Of a stretch of DNA of 64,000 nt, positions 37,301-48,304 are shown piece by piece. The notes below the pieces were generated by a model. It was given only the letters and a program-made list of their open reading frames with translations, had not been told where the DNA came from and ran no database searches. Origin of the DNA: Arthrobotrys musiformis (Eukaryota; Ascomycota; Orbiliomycetes; Orbiliales; Orbiliaceae). Within the stretch, counting starts at the first letter, position 1; every line of letters starts with the position of its first letter. The DNA lies in contig JAVHJL010000005.1 of NCBI GenBank assembly GCA_036971715.1, positions 2,232,001 through 2,296,000 of the forward strand, in the 5' to 3' direction. The translations under genes were made by a program, and so were the position numbers.

Positions 37301-37353
37301 TCAGCGACAATGTTGTGAAGTTTTGGAGTGACTGGGTGGAAACTAATACGTGA
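34350..37353 (+). CDS. palB: Calpain-like cysteine protease PalB/Rim13 (4 exons, 940 aa)
   Basis: Exons 34350-34376, 34445-34700, 34762-35288 and 35341-37353 sum to 2823 bases. An N-terminal MIT domain (residues about 10-85; EAESLISQAASRNDYAAAL, DACIKAADLYLQAW) is followed by a linker and the calpain core: HSFWPWDDK, QDIISDCSVVASL with catalytic Cys217, GEHDYAI with His390 and LLVKNPWKT with Asn415. C-terminal beta-rich calpain-III-like domains follow (YNLVKKS-type segments, LRLEVPAQTAYTVVVSSQD, GAYTIVASTYTSDQYAPF). PalB/Rim13 is recruited by ESCRT-III at the plasma membrane or endosome and cleaves the transcription factor PacC/Rim101 in the ambient-pH response. Odd point: an Asp/Ser/Glu-rich insertion at about residues 431-470, between the Asn and the end of the core. 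The 9-codon first exon is inferred from a phase-matched GTACGC donor. Confidence 0.92.
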
Positions 37354-37614
37354 AAGCGGCGGCCCAAAGCAGGATATCATACTAACTTTGCACTATAATA
37401 ATTATGATACACGATAGAAAAGAATCACCATTCTGAATAACACGCAGCCCATGTATCCCAGCGCAGCCATAAATCAAATTTCCCCATGTGCCGTTCCCGC
37501 AATATAAATACAACAGAGTCAACACTCGAAGCCCCAAGATACATACCACAGCGGGGCGAGAAGTCGACTCCGCCTAACCACCCATCGTTTTATAATTTGA
37601 TCTTGAGCCCAGCT

Positions 37615-38342
37615 CTAAGAGTCATCTATGTACACTACATCCCAGTACCCCCTACCTCGCCTCTCCGTCGACTTTTCAGCATTCTCTCCGCCTGCTGTGC
37701 CTTCCGGTGGAGTATTAGTCCCGCTGACCGCTGACCCTTCCTCCTGCCCATTCTCGACATCCGCACTCTGGGCCGAATCCCGCCGCCTCTTCTCCTTTGC
37801 GGTATTTGATCTATATTCGTTCCGAATATACTGCTGTCTGAACCACTCTGTGTACTTACGGGGCTCGTTTGTATACCTATTGAAGCTCTTATCAGTGACG
37901 GCTCCCCTCGCCCAGTTCCCATCATCAACTGATCTAACAAAACAAAAACAAAAGGACGAATATTTAAAAATTACCGACGTACTTTTTCAATAGAGCGACA
38001 TTCTCAATTTTATGAGCCAGTTGTATCTGTACCTCAACGTCTTCGAGGGCATCTAGATCATATTTCGTAAATACTTTCCGGACCGCCACCTACAGAAGGA
38101 AGAAAAAAGAAATCAACAATCACATATCGGATTTTTCGAGTCCAAGCTATTGGAATAAGCCCCCAACCTACCCGAACCTTGTTCCACTTTATGTTAAACC
38201 CAACGTTCGAAGGGTTCTCGAGCTTAGGAAGACCCAGCAGTTTTCGAATCTCCCACGCCGGCGTATTGGGATTAACGAATGTTTTGAGTTCTTCGCAGTA
38301 TGCGTCGATATCAGGTTCAGTCCGTGTGTAATCGTTATTCAT
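37615..38342 (-). CDS. Unrecognised small protein with acidic/basic C-terminal tail (3 exons, 198 aa)
   Basis: Minus-strand exons 38342-38172, 38089-37983 and 37933-37615 sum to 597 bases with donors GTAGGT and GTACGT. The first 110 residues look folded: TEPDIDAYCEELKTFVNPN, WEIRKLLGLPKLENP, NVGFNIKWNKVRVAVRKVF, TKYDLDALEDVEVQIQLAHK and IENVALLKKSVDDGNW. Then YTNEPRKYTEWFRQQYIRNE and a disordered charged tail (KEKRRRDSAQSADVENGQEE, ending YWDVVYIDDS). The even codon use, three phase-consistent exons and ordered helical core argue for a real gene. The WEIRKLLG and WNKVR words suggest a helical DNA- or protein-binding module, but I cannot name a family. It converges with PalB, whose stop is about 260 bases away. 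Confidence 0.65.
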
Positions 38343-40829
38343 TCTCGATATATATTTTTAAATATAAAACCAAAAAAAGGAACAGTTTTGTCAATTGGCC
38401 AGGCCAGGGATGATCAAGACCACGATGATACGTCGACGCGTCCCGCAAGGCTGAACAAAAAAACAAGTGCGGGGTCACGCTTTTTTTTTTTTTTTCATTT
38501 CCTGGAATTTAAGCAAATGATAATTCGGACCGGGTGCTCCCCCAGACCGCCAATCGCAACTCGAATATTTGCTTCGCTCGATGCATGCGCAACAAATAAT
38601 TAAAAATTTGGATTCCAGAACTTCCACGGCTTATGAAAAGCTAAGCTAAGGCTGAAGCCCTGGACCGGGTCTATGATGCATGATGCATGATTTGGAAATA
38701 CATACAGGCTTATATATGTAAACATAGGCGCATATTTATTAGTAAAGCTAACGGCAAGTAATATCAAATTAAATAAATCAGCGAGCCAACCGTAACCCTT
38801 CTGACTTAACGCCCACAGTGCACTTTAGAGGATAGGGTGATATCGATTTGGTATACCAGTATTGGCCTTTCTTGCGTTGAGTTGTACTTTTTCCCATCAT
38901 GTCGAAGAACGTGTTGTGTAATCAGTCGTGTCACGTGACAGTATTTACACCCTAGCCGGCTTCGAGAAGGAAAATCCACCCTCCAGGCCACCGACCACCA
39001 AAATTTAACAATTTCAACAGCTCACCACACCACAACCAGAACCGTAGTTTAGACTCCGACACCGGCATAAGATAGTACGTAAATGCGGTAATCTGGTTAT
39101 TTAAACATTTCATCGTATAAATAACCAGATTCAATAAACCAATAGCGATGTCTTTTCAACTTTTCAAATTTTGTTGCTTTGGAGGACTTCAATATAAGCA
39201 AACCCTCCACACACACCCTATCATAAAATAGACACAACCAAGAACGTTCCGATAGAATACTTGCTAGACATATATATATATACAAAAAGGGGGTTTCCGT
39301 GCCAAAAGCAAGCTCAATCCAAAAGGTATCAAGGAGTTTCAAAAAAAAAAAAGTTTCGAAAAAAGAAGAAAGCCATCATCGATCCCACAAGGCCCGCAAA
39401 AATCGCATCTCAACCAAACCTCACAAAAAAAAAATATAAAAAAGAAGAAAGATTAAAAAACAATGAACAAAAAAAAACTTCCCCATAATCCGAAACATCA
39501 TCACTGATATCTAGAGGGGTCTCGAATCCCACAGCCAGAAGATATATATAGAAGAAGAAGAAAAGTTGAAGGAAAGATAATTTGATATATTTCCAAAGAA
39601 AATGGAGGCGGGAAAAAGGATTCTGTCAAGTTTTTTTTTTGTCATTCGCAAGAGCTGATAAAGGAAGAGGAACAAAGCATTCGCCGAATATATGTTCAAC
39701 GGGAAAGCGAGGGATATCAACATATATGGGCTAAACAAAGCCTTCCACGGAACTGTCGCTGCGAAGAGGGCGCTCGAAACAGGGAGATAATTAAATCAAG
39801 TTTGTAACAAACAAAAGTGGTATCCCCAAGTCCGAAGTGAAAGCAAAAGAACCAAAAGGAAAAAAAAGAATACATATATCTTACACGAGAAGGATTTGTA
39901 TAAAAAGGATATTTTTAGTCGATATAAAAAAAAACAAAGAAGGCAAAAGAGGCAAAGACTCCGGATATAATACAGCACTAAGAAACGGAACGAAAAAAGG
40001 TGGATTATTTTTGTCACGTGAAAAGAAAGAGAAAAAGAAGAACAGCGAAAGACAAAGATATCAAAGAGAAAAAAAGACAAAGGGGGTAACAAAAGCTCCG
40101 CTACAGAAAAGAGGCGTAAGCACGTGAACCGTTCGTGAGTACGGAGGAAGTCGAGGCAACGGAGTGTAAAGAAGCTATGTACCGGAAGGGGATCTAAGCA
40201 GGGTCTCGTAAGTGTACAGAAACCAGCAAGAGCCTCTGCTAGATCCCTCGAAAGGAAAGGGAACCAAGGAATAAGAATGAACGAGGTGTGCTTTTCGGAC
40301 CGGGAAACCCCATCCAACAGCATTTAAGGGACAGAAACCACCTCATCGAACCCTGGGGTATTTATGGTTTTTATTGAGCCTCGAAGGAACCGAAAAAGTG
40401 AGGTCCGAGAAGAGAAAAGCCCACACCTAGGAGGAACGCCGCCTGTAGATTCGTAAGAGGAAAAGGGAAAGGCATCGTTGGAGACACAAAGGCTTTTTGG
40501 GGGGCGTAAAGAGAAAAAAATAAAAAGTGAAAACAAAAGTTGCGTAAAAACGTAGTCGCCGAGTATCGTCTTCTATTTATGGTTGTCGTTACTATGCGTC
40601 ATCGGCGTTCGTGGGCAGTTTCGGACTGAGGTTGGCATTGGGAGTCGTATCCATCTTCTTCCACCGAAAGATCTTATTCAAATTGAAACGTGATCGCGTA
40701 GGTCTGATCGCACCCGTTTTAGAGGTCTGCTGCTCTCCGGGTGAAGGGGGACTGCACCTTCAAAAAAAGACGGGGGGCTACCAGAGGGCATAAAAGCCCA
40801 CGAGGTAAGCCAGCCACGGTCACAACGAA
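38343..40829. other. Long intergenic region with purine-rich plus strand
   Basis: No gene recognised in 2.5 kb. From about 39330 to 40560 the plus strand is dominated by A and G, so the minus strand is C/T-rich and translates into spurious Phe/Leu/Ser frames. It lies between the end of the phosphodiesterase gene and the start of the 198-residue gene, both minus strand, and may be an extended promoter/leader of the latter. A short tandem ATGATGC repeat is at 38673-38690. Confidence 0.5.
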
Positions 40830-43322
40830 TCAGTCAGAGAACTTCCTAGGAAAACAAGAAAAAAAGTTCTTGATGGTCACGAACGGTGTTGTTGAGCCTG
40901 AGCTTTTACCATCTGCTCCTTTACCAATAATACCACCTCCGTTAGCATGGGGATATACTTCCGAGGATGTCGAGAAAATTTTCATCTTCTTGAGCAGTTT
41001 TAGTTTTTCCTTACCGTGATGGCCAAGCCCAAGAAGGTCAGGCGCGCCTTGCTCTTGGTATGCTTGTGAGGCTTTTCGGATCCGGGAGTCTCCAGAGTAG
41101 TCCCCGCCATTGGATACTGGTGCATGGAGCACCCCAACACCACCATTCGTTCGTTTGTCGTTGAAGTCGTATATTCGGCTTTCGGTTGCTCCAAGGGAAG
41201 AACCAGCCCCATTGCTAGAGGGCTGGTAATAGAGGGAGTTCCTAACCTTTTCCAAGAAGAATGGCCTGTCCCCTTTTTCCGTACACTCGGTGATCAGGTT
41301 CGCCCAGATTGCTATGTTGGCATTCACTTCTGCGATGCCGAAGTTCATTTCAGGCATGACGTCTGCGATCGATTGGAATAGCGGCGCCGCGAAAAGCTTC
41401 ATGAAGCCAACTTGCGATTTTCCTAGTGCGATGCTTGAACCTTGAACGGGTGGGACAGCCAGCGAGGTCGGAATCTTGAGGTCGGTCTCGAGCGAGGCTT
41501 GTCTCGCAAACTCGTCGGTTAAGATAACCGTCCATTGGGCAGCGATATCATATCTCCGAGCCTATTCGAACCGGACAAGGTTAGATGGATTCAAGTGAGA
41601 AGGGGGAAACGGCATTGTTCACATACCACATTGCTGATATCGGCACACTTGATCAACAATGTGCACAAAAGGCTCCGGTTGGCCGAGATTGTCTTCTCAT
41701 CCCAATTCTTCATACCCTTGTCCTGCTTGATTTTCTGCTTCAGCTTGTCCAGTTGCGTCATGTAATCAAAGTGAAGGCCCATATCTGTTGCAAGGATAGA
41801 TTCGATCATCAGTCTGCGCATATTAGGCACTGACTGGGTTATAGGCCAGTGCTTTCGTAGAACCTGAGAGAAGGCAGCACAGTGGAATGATTCCAAAACG
41901 GACTTGTCGTTGTACATCTGTGCGAGCGGGGCTTTTAGCGTAACCAAGAAGGCATTGTTGACACCAGGATGCCCAACGTCGTGACCAATAGCCACGATCA
42001 ATAGCGTAAGAGCATCAAAGGGTCGCAAGATTTTAGACAAGGAGGTCGTGCTGCTAGTCTTAGGCCTTGGCGCTGCCTTCCCATCAAAGTGTGGCAGAAC
42101 CCCCAATGCAAGGCAGAAATAGAAGACCCCTTGCAATACATCCACCACGTGCCGGAAATTGTGGTACGGGACCTGTTCGTTGTACGCCCTACGACAGGCA
42201 AACAGGAAATCCGTGAGCTGTCCGGGTGATATCCGCCATTCTTCAACCTCAGGCATGGTGAAGGCATGGTTGAACATTTCGAAAGCGCAAAGCAAGAGTT
42301 CGTCGTCTGTGAACTCGTGCGCGGAGAAATCCCACCTGCAGACACTTTGACGTACCAACTCGTGCCTGTGTGGTGATACTCGGATTTTGCTATCCCCCAA
42401 TCATATGTTAGCTGCAACCATCCGAGAAGGGCAATCACGAAGAACATAAAAGAACATTCCACAAACCTTTCCGACTGTGTATGCGCTGGGCCGTTCGGTT
42501 TAAAGATATCTGACATCAACTCGGACACCCTGTGAAGCAAACAAATAAAATGATTAGCCTCCCGTCTCCACAATAAACTCCTGGTCAAAGGATTCACTCA
42601 AGCATCATCGCCAGGGATTCAACCGCAACCATCCAAACTATCTGTCACCATAGACGATAGTTTTTTTTCGGGACGGGAAGTTTAATGGGAATTTTCCTTA
42701 CATCTTCTCCCGCAGATACGCATAGCCTTCTGCAACACGAACGTTATTCTTTCGTTCCCGTTCCTCCGTCTCCAAATCGGTGTCGACACCAACCCACGAT
42801 CTCTTCCTCTCGTTTCTCCGTTTCTGAGCTTTTCGTGCCAGCCGATAGCAATGCATGGATAACGCCTTCGTGTTCTCTTTCGTCAGTGGCGAGGGGTACG
42901 CTTCAGCGGCGCCGGTATCGAGAAGCTTGGACGCAAGTATCGCCTCCTCGTCATCGGATTCGGTCCATAATCCTCCAGATATTGTCTGGTTGGACGGATC
43001 TAGCTCCGATATCAAAGCAACGGCGAGGATGTTTTGGGAGTATGTTTCGATTTCCATTTCCTCTCTGATGTGACGGAGCAGGGCCTTGCCGTAAAGCGGA
43101 TCGTCTCCTACCGAGGATGCTATCCCCGAGTCGTGTCGGTCGGCTTCCTGTGGGTCGTCATCCTCGAGGTGCCTAGCGGGAACATCCAGCAGTAGAACCG
43201 TGGGTGTCGGGTCGTAGTTGCTGATTTCTCCCAAAGTAGATAAACAGGATGACCCGGATGAGTGCACCGATACTAAATAATCGCTCTAGAGTTAGAAAAA
43301 TGCCGTTTCCTCCCAGTTTCTG

Positions 43323-43355
<33 letters not shown>

Positions 43356-43532
43356 AAACTTACCATTCGCGAACACGGATAATAAGGAGTTAATATTTCG
43401 TAGAACTTCTTCGTGTTCCAACTCCGTGCCTTCTTCCATCACCAGCGGGAGGTCTTCCCGCGAGATACTTCTCTCCGACTTGGCCCTCCGGTCGACATAC
43501 ACCACAGTGCATTTCGCTATCTCCTTAAACAT
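40830..43532 (-). CDS. 3',5'-cyclic-nucleotide phosphodiesterase, class I (5 exons, 765 aa)
   Basis: Minus-strand exons 43532-43364, 43272-42702, 42529-42467, 42389-41627 and 41561-40830 sum to 2298 bases. The N-terminal ~240 residues are poorly conserved (MFKEIAKCTVVYVDRRAKS, then VHSSGSSCLSTLGEISNYDP). The PDEase catalytic domain spans about residues 300-640: YHNFRHVVDV with proton donor His344 and metal ligand His348, IGHDVGHPGVNN with His404-Asp405, and KCADISN with Asp518. These complete the metal site that hydrolyses cAMP to AMP, ending protein kinase A signalling; it corresponds to the high-affinity Pde2/PdeH type. The C-terminus is Ser/Gly-rich. A good donor (GTAAGG) at 41014 could splice out the last 60 codons, so the end is uncertain. 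The first ATG in frame is 43532; an upstream GTG at 43571 is not a likely start. Confidence 0.9.
43324..43350. repeat. 27-base T homopolymer inside phosphodiesterase intron 1
   Basis: Uninterrupted T on the plus strand (A on the transcript), within the 91-base intron 43363-43273, just after the donor GTAAGT. Confidence 0.9.
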
Positions 43533-46500
43533 CGTTGCTGTGTGTTTTTCAAATCTTCCTTGGCTTTCCACCGACGCTACCGCTGCTGCGAAAGGGAATT
43601 GTTCCCTCGGGGAGAAAAAGAGTCTCGAATGTCGAATTATCGTCCAAAGAAAAGATACCCAGAAAGAAAGGAGATCCCCGCTAAACGAAAGGGAACAAAA
43701 ATAAACTGACGGGGATTGTTGGAAAAGAAGAGGCCCCTCCGGATGAGTCGATAATATTTACAACAGCGCCGCCCGAAAGGAAAGAAAGAAAGAGAGAGAG
43801 AAAAAGAAAAAGAGAGGGAAAAGGAAGGAGTCCCGAGTTCAGGGGACCATATAACCTGCGGGGTTTCGAGAGATGTAGTTGACAGGCGGTGGTTTTCGGT
43901 CGTCGAAAAGCGACTTGACTGATTGATTGTCTCTGATCCTCCCCAGCTGCGAGCCAGAAAACCCGTTGACAAATGGCTTGGTCCCGTTGCCTTGCCTTGA
44001 CTTCTTGCCTTGCTTTCCCTTTGGAATTCCTGTCCTGCTTAACCTTGGCTAGTCCCCCTTTCGCTCATCAACTCGTTTTTCCTTCTCTTTGGGCGCAGGC
44101 TCAGGCCGAGTCGTCACACGAGGGTTTGTGTAACACAGGAACAGGAGGGAAGGAAGAGTTAGAGTAACCCGCCGGGAGGTAGGAGAGGTCCTGTTGGTTG
44201 GTTGGTAGACAAGGAAGCCCAGGGAATATTCTGTCGAAGCACAAGAGAAACCTTAACGTTGCCGTTCGGATATCCCAAAGTTCGTTATTGTGTTTCCCTA
44301 ATGTTCCTAGTAGATGGTACACCCGGTTACTCTACGACCTTCTCAATCAAGTACTTTCCGTTTGTCGACACTGGTTAACTTGTGCGTGTGGTTGGGTTGG
44401 TTTGGTTTGTCAGTCACGAGGAAGGAAGAGGGCGCAGAGGTAAGTAGTTTCCAAAGAAAGTGCGAAGGTTTTCCGGTAAGAGGAGGAAGTCGAGCGAGTA
44501 GCAGTAGTAGTAAGTAGTACCTCTCTCTTTTTATTTTTTTTCGTTTTATTTTTTTATTTTTTTATTATTTTTCTTTTTTCTTTTTAAGAAAGTCGAACGT
44601 GAAAAAAAAAGGCGGATTTGGTATTATTATGATTAAGCGTCGGGGTCGGAATATTCTGTACTCGGTTCTGGAACAGAGGAATGTCGAAAAGCGTCTAAAG
44701 TCGCTAAAAAGAAAACCAGATGAGCTCCTATCCAGAAAAAAAATTCGAGAACAATTTCAACCAAAACAGAGTGCAAAAGAGAAGAAAGAATAAAGGCAGG
44801 TGTGTTCAGCAGAGTTCAGAAGAACGGAGCGCGGTGAGTTTCTAAGGGCGAGAGGCGTGATGCAATTTGCGAGACGAAAGGGTCAATGCGGGCGAGCGAG
44901 GGGGGAGGAGAAGGACGAGACACAGACACACATAATAATTGTGAAGGGGATCAGTTAACTTGCATTTGACTGCAAGGAAGCCCAGGCTAATAGCGATACT
45001 ATCGATCAATAATAGCTGAAAGCCACCGCTGCACTGCTCCACAATCAGAAAATGTCAAAATTAAAAGTGCGGGTCCAGTAATAGGTATTGTGCTCTTTGG
45101 GAATACAAATCCCCAAAGGCCACTGACCCAAGGACTCTTCGTCTTCGAATTCTTGTGCTTCCTCTTCTTCCGTTTCTGCTTTCTCGGGTCGTGCGAATGA
45201 ATGGGCTGTTGCAGGGTGATCAACGCCAGAGACGGGGCATAAAGGGAAGTACACTATGTCGGGGGCTCTTAATGCGACAGCCCCGATCAGGCAGCTAGTG
45301 CTTCAAGGTAGCTGACTACTGCTTTGCAAATGAAGCGATCGAAACGTTTATTTGCGAGCAGGAGTATGCAGGGCGTACGTAACGGTAGCCCCGGTGCAGA
45401 CTCGAGCGTGATGTAGCGGACAGTATTTTCAAGATAAAGCAATGGTGAATCGATTGATAGAGGGAACGGAGGGGAGGGGGGGGGGGAGAACTAGAAACAG
45501 AAACAATACGGGGAGACAGGTAGACACACGCATATACACACACAGACGCACACACTCGCAGAAGTCGGGGTTTCTCCAAGAGAAAAAAAAAAAAAAAAAA
45601 AAGCAAGGCCTCGAGAGGGTCCGGAAGGTTTATGTAGTATGTAAGTACCTATGTCAGAAGAAACAAAAGTCTCTCTCTTGCTGGTGCTGGGTCAGCCACA
45701 GCCCTCCCCACCGACGTCTCCTGCGACGAGTCTTGTAGGAAAGGTCCGAGAAGTGCGAGAGGGAGAGAATGCGGCCGATGAAACGTCCCGGAGGTGAAGA
45801 ACCTTGGGAGGCGACGAAAGGCTAGCACCGTAGGCGCATATACAATTTTATGTATTTGTATACGTAGTAAAATAGAAAATGCTGGGGGTGGAAGGCTTAA
45901 GAAAAGGAAAGGGCAAGTGCGAAATTTAAAAACATTGAACGAAAATGCATCCGGAGAAACAGGAATCGGGCCAAGTGAGAACGTGCGTAAGGCTTCTAGA
46001 AAGCCGGCTGGAGTGTTCCATACATAAAACTACACCATCCAAGGCCAGGTTTCGTTTCTCTGCAGCAGCGCGGTGTGGACAAGAGATCCAATCTGTGAGG
46101 GTGGAGTCCAGCTAGCCCGAAGGCACGAGGACGGCCAACGCCAGTACTCAATCGACAGTTCAGTCCGGTTGCCCCAGCGGCTATGGAACGACTGCCTTTG
46201 GTATTGGGCAGCTGTTACTCCGTAATGAGTGGAGAATCTCGAATCAAAATCGGATCAAATCAAATCAAAGTCAAATCAAATCAAGCAAGCAAGCAAGCAA
46301 GCAAGCAAGAAATCCGAGGAATGTCGACATGGAGGAACAAGAACAGTCAATACTTGTTCGGGGTCCCTCAGACGCACGGATGCATTTGCAGGTGCACATG
46401 AACATACATGTGTGTTGTCGACGGGGTCCGTCAATCTTGCTTGAGTGGCTGCACTGCGGCCCAAACAGATGGCAGCTCGGGTGCAGAAAAGTCAATGTTC

Positions 46501-48028
46501 CGTCTGTTCTTGATCTCGAAGGTGCAGGATTGGGGGGGAGAAGTCGGTGAAGTTTGAATAGGCCGGTTCAATTATTTTAACAATTGCAAGGCACTAATGC
46601 GATGCAGTTGGACGGGCTGCTTCCTGGATTCTCGACCTCCAGACAATCGGCCTTTGGATGTGGGCAGGCTGTTTGAGTTGAAAGAAGGCGACCCGCATGT
46701 GCCGGCTTCAGTAACCACTCCTTGCGGAATCGGGAGAAAGCGCCGTTTTTTCAGGTCTGCGTGCGCTTTAAACCTCAAAAAAACTAAGGCCGTCGAAGAA
46801 GAAAAAAAAGTCAAAGAATGGTGGAGCAGGGTTGCTTGTATGGTTAGACCATGCAGGAAAAAAAAAAAAAAACATGGACCGATGGCAAGGGGGAAAATGA
46901 ACAGGTTCACAAGAAGCGTTTGAAGGGAAGGTCCATGTCATCCCAGAAGGCATGGCTTTACCATTCACACGGAGCAATTGAATCGATTCGAATCGAACTT
47001 GGGCCGAACTGAATTGAATTGAACTTGAAGAATGCCCGGCAACAGTATCACCCGAATCCACGAGGACTCGTTCGAAAGCACCGTTTTTTGACCAAGAGGA
47101 TTGACAACAACGATGAGAAGCCAAGGGAAACGTGTCCGAGAAATGGGAGGAACAGGCTGACCGGAAAAAAAGATCATAGCCAAAAATCAAAGGATGTGAA
47201 CGGGCTGGGGGGCCTGTGCTTTTGCACACTCCCAGCAAAAATGTTTTTCCAGAGCCCCGTTCATGGCTTGACCGAGGGGCGGCTCAACAAGCAAAAGTTT
47301 CAGCAGGAGAGGGAAGGGGGGCTCAGAGACCGAAGAGAACTGGGTTGAAACACCAAGTCGACAAGGAAAGACGGGTCCCCAGAACCGAGTGCAAAGACGG
47401 TAATATCTGAAGGACCGAGGGGGACGTGCACCTTGACAGGCGATAACTTACTTCTTTAAAAAGGCCACGGCTCAAGCTCGCTCGCCAAACTCGCAAGGCG
47501 TTTCTTGAAATAAAATAAAAAAAATTAGAACTAAAGAGCAAGAAAGACAAAAGGCGAAGGGGGGCGGTTGGTTTACCGTTCGATTCTGGATCTTCCCAGA
47601 ACCCCGGATTCGCCAGTGTATAGGTGCTTGGTCAAGATATATGTTTGGAGAGCTAGAGCTGGGCCAAATGTTACAAAGCATCCACCATCTGATCAACCCA
47701 ATTGCCAATCCTCTGGAACAAACAAGCGAAACAGAACGATGTACAGCCAGATGCTCTGGAAACAAAACATCAAACGTGCAAACTCCACGAGGCAATGCAA
47801 AGTGTGGCAAAGCTCGCTGAAGTTGGATTTAAAGGCAAATATAAAACGTGGTGGCCGAGTCTGAGACCCAACCGATACCAAGGGAATGGGACAAAATATG
47901 TGCAGGGAGGTCATTAAGACAAAACAGCTTTCGACGATGGCTGCTGTGGGCGACGTGCATATGCAGACTTACATACCAGAGTTACTAAATTCTTCTTCTT
48001 CTTTTCCTTCGAGAACCAGTGTAGTAAA
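43533..48028. other. Long non-coding region with microsatellites and homopurine/T-rich tracts
   Basis: About 4.5 kb without a supportable gene. It includes a GA-rich tract near 43780-43830, TTGCCT repeats near 43985-44030, a T-rich tract (44520-44590), a CA/AC-rich tract (45520-45560), A20 at 45583-45602 and a mixed tetra/pentanucleotide repeat (46255-46310). The first part should contain the phosphodiesterase promoter. Confidence 0.5.
46255..46310. repeat. Compound microsatellite (AAATC)n then (AAGC)n
   Basis: Several copies of CAAAT/AATCA pass directly into about seven copies of AAGC. Non-coding surroundings. Confidence 0.8.
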
Positions 48029-48304
48029 CTAATACTTAGTATCGATAGCAGACTGCAGGATACCGCCAACTGTGTGTTTGATTTGCAAAGTTAGTTGAAT
48101 GTCAGCCACATGTAGGATTGCCGCAGCCGGCTGCGAGATGACGATGGATGTAATGGTCTTGGTTTTACGGAGTAGTCTTGGACCCGGGTCGGCGGCCTTG
48201 GTCTTAAGGGAAGGGAAGAGGATATTATAACAACGGACAAGCAGGTTAAAATTCGGAGAAGCGCACATACCTTTAATAAGCCCGCTTGTAAGGATGCAAA
48301 GAGC
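48029..48304 (-). CDS. 3' part of an unrecognised small gene (two exons resolved)
   Basis: Two minus-strand exons fit together: 48304-48271 and 48202-48029. The acceptor of the first is preceded by a clear branch site and AATAG (GACTAATATTCGG), its donor is GTATGT, and the second acceptor is CTTAAG. Joined in phase they read LFASLQAGLLK, TKAADPGPRLLRKTKTIT, SIVISQPAAAILHVADIQLT and LQIKHTVGGILQSAIDTKY, then TAG. The alternation of charged and hydrophobic residues looks like a small alpha/beta protein. The upstream exon and start codon could not be found with confidence; a GTACGT donor at 48637 is one candidate. Family unknown. Confidence 0.4.
   Translation of the reverse strand, partial: ALCILTSGLIKGMCASPNFNLLVRCYNILFPSLKTKAADPGPRLLRKTKTITSIVISQPAAAILHVADIQLTLQIKHTVGGILQSAIDTKY

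Noticed and set aside
39796..40323. 175-codon minus-strand Phe/Leu/Ser-rich frame
   Set aside because: Low-complexity translation of a purine-rich tract, with no start context, splice sites or family similarity.
43973..44167. Signal-peptide-like start MAWSRCLALTSCLAF
   Set aside because: Comes from a TTGCCT simple repeat; the frame ends after 64 codons without domain or splice continuation.
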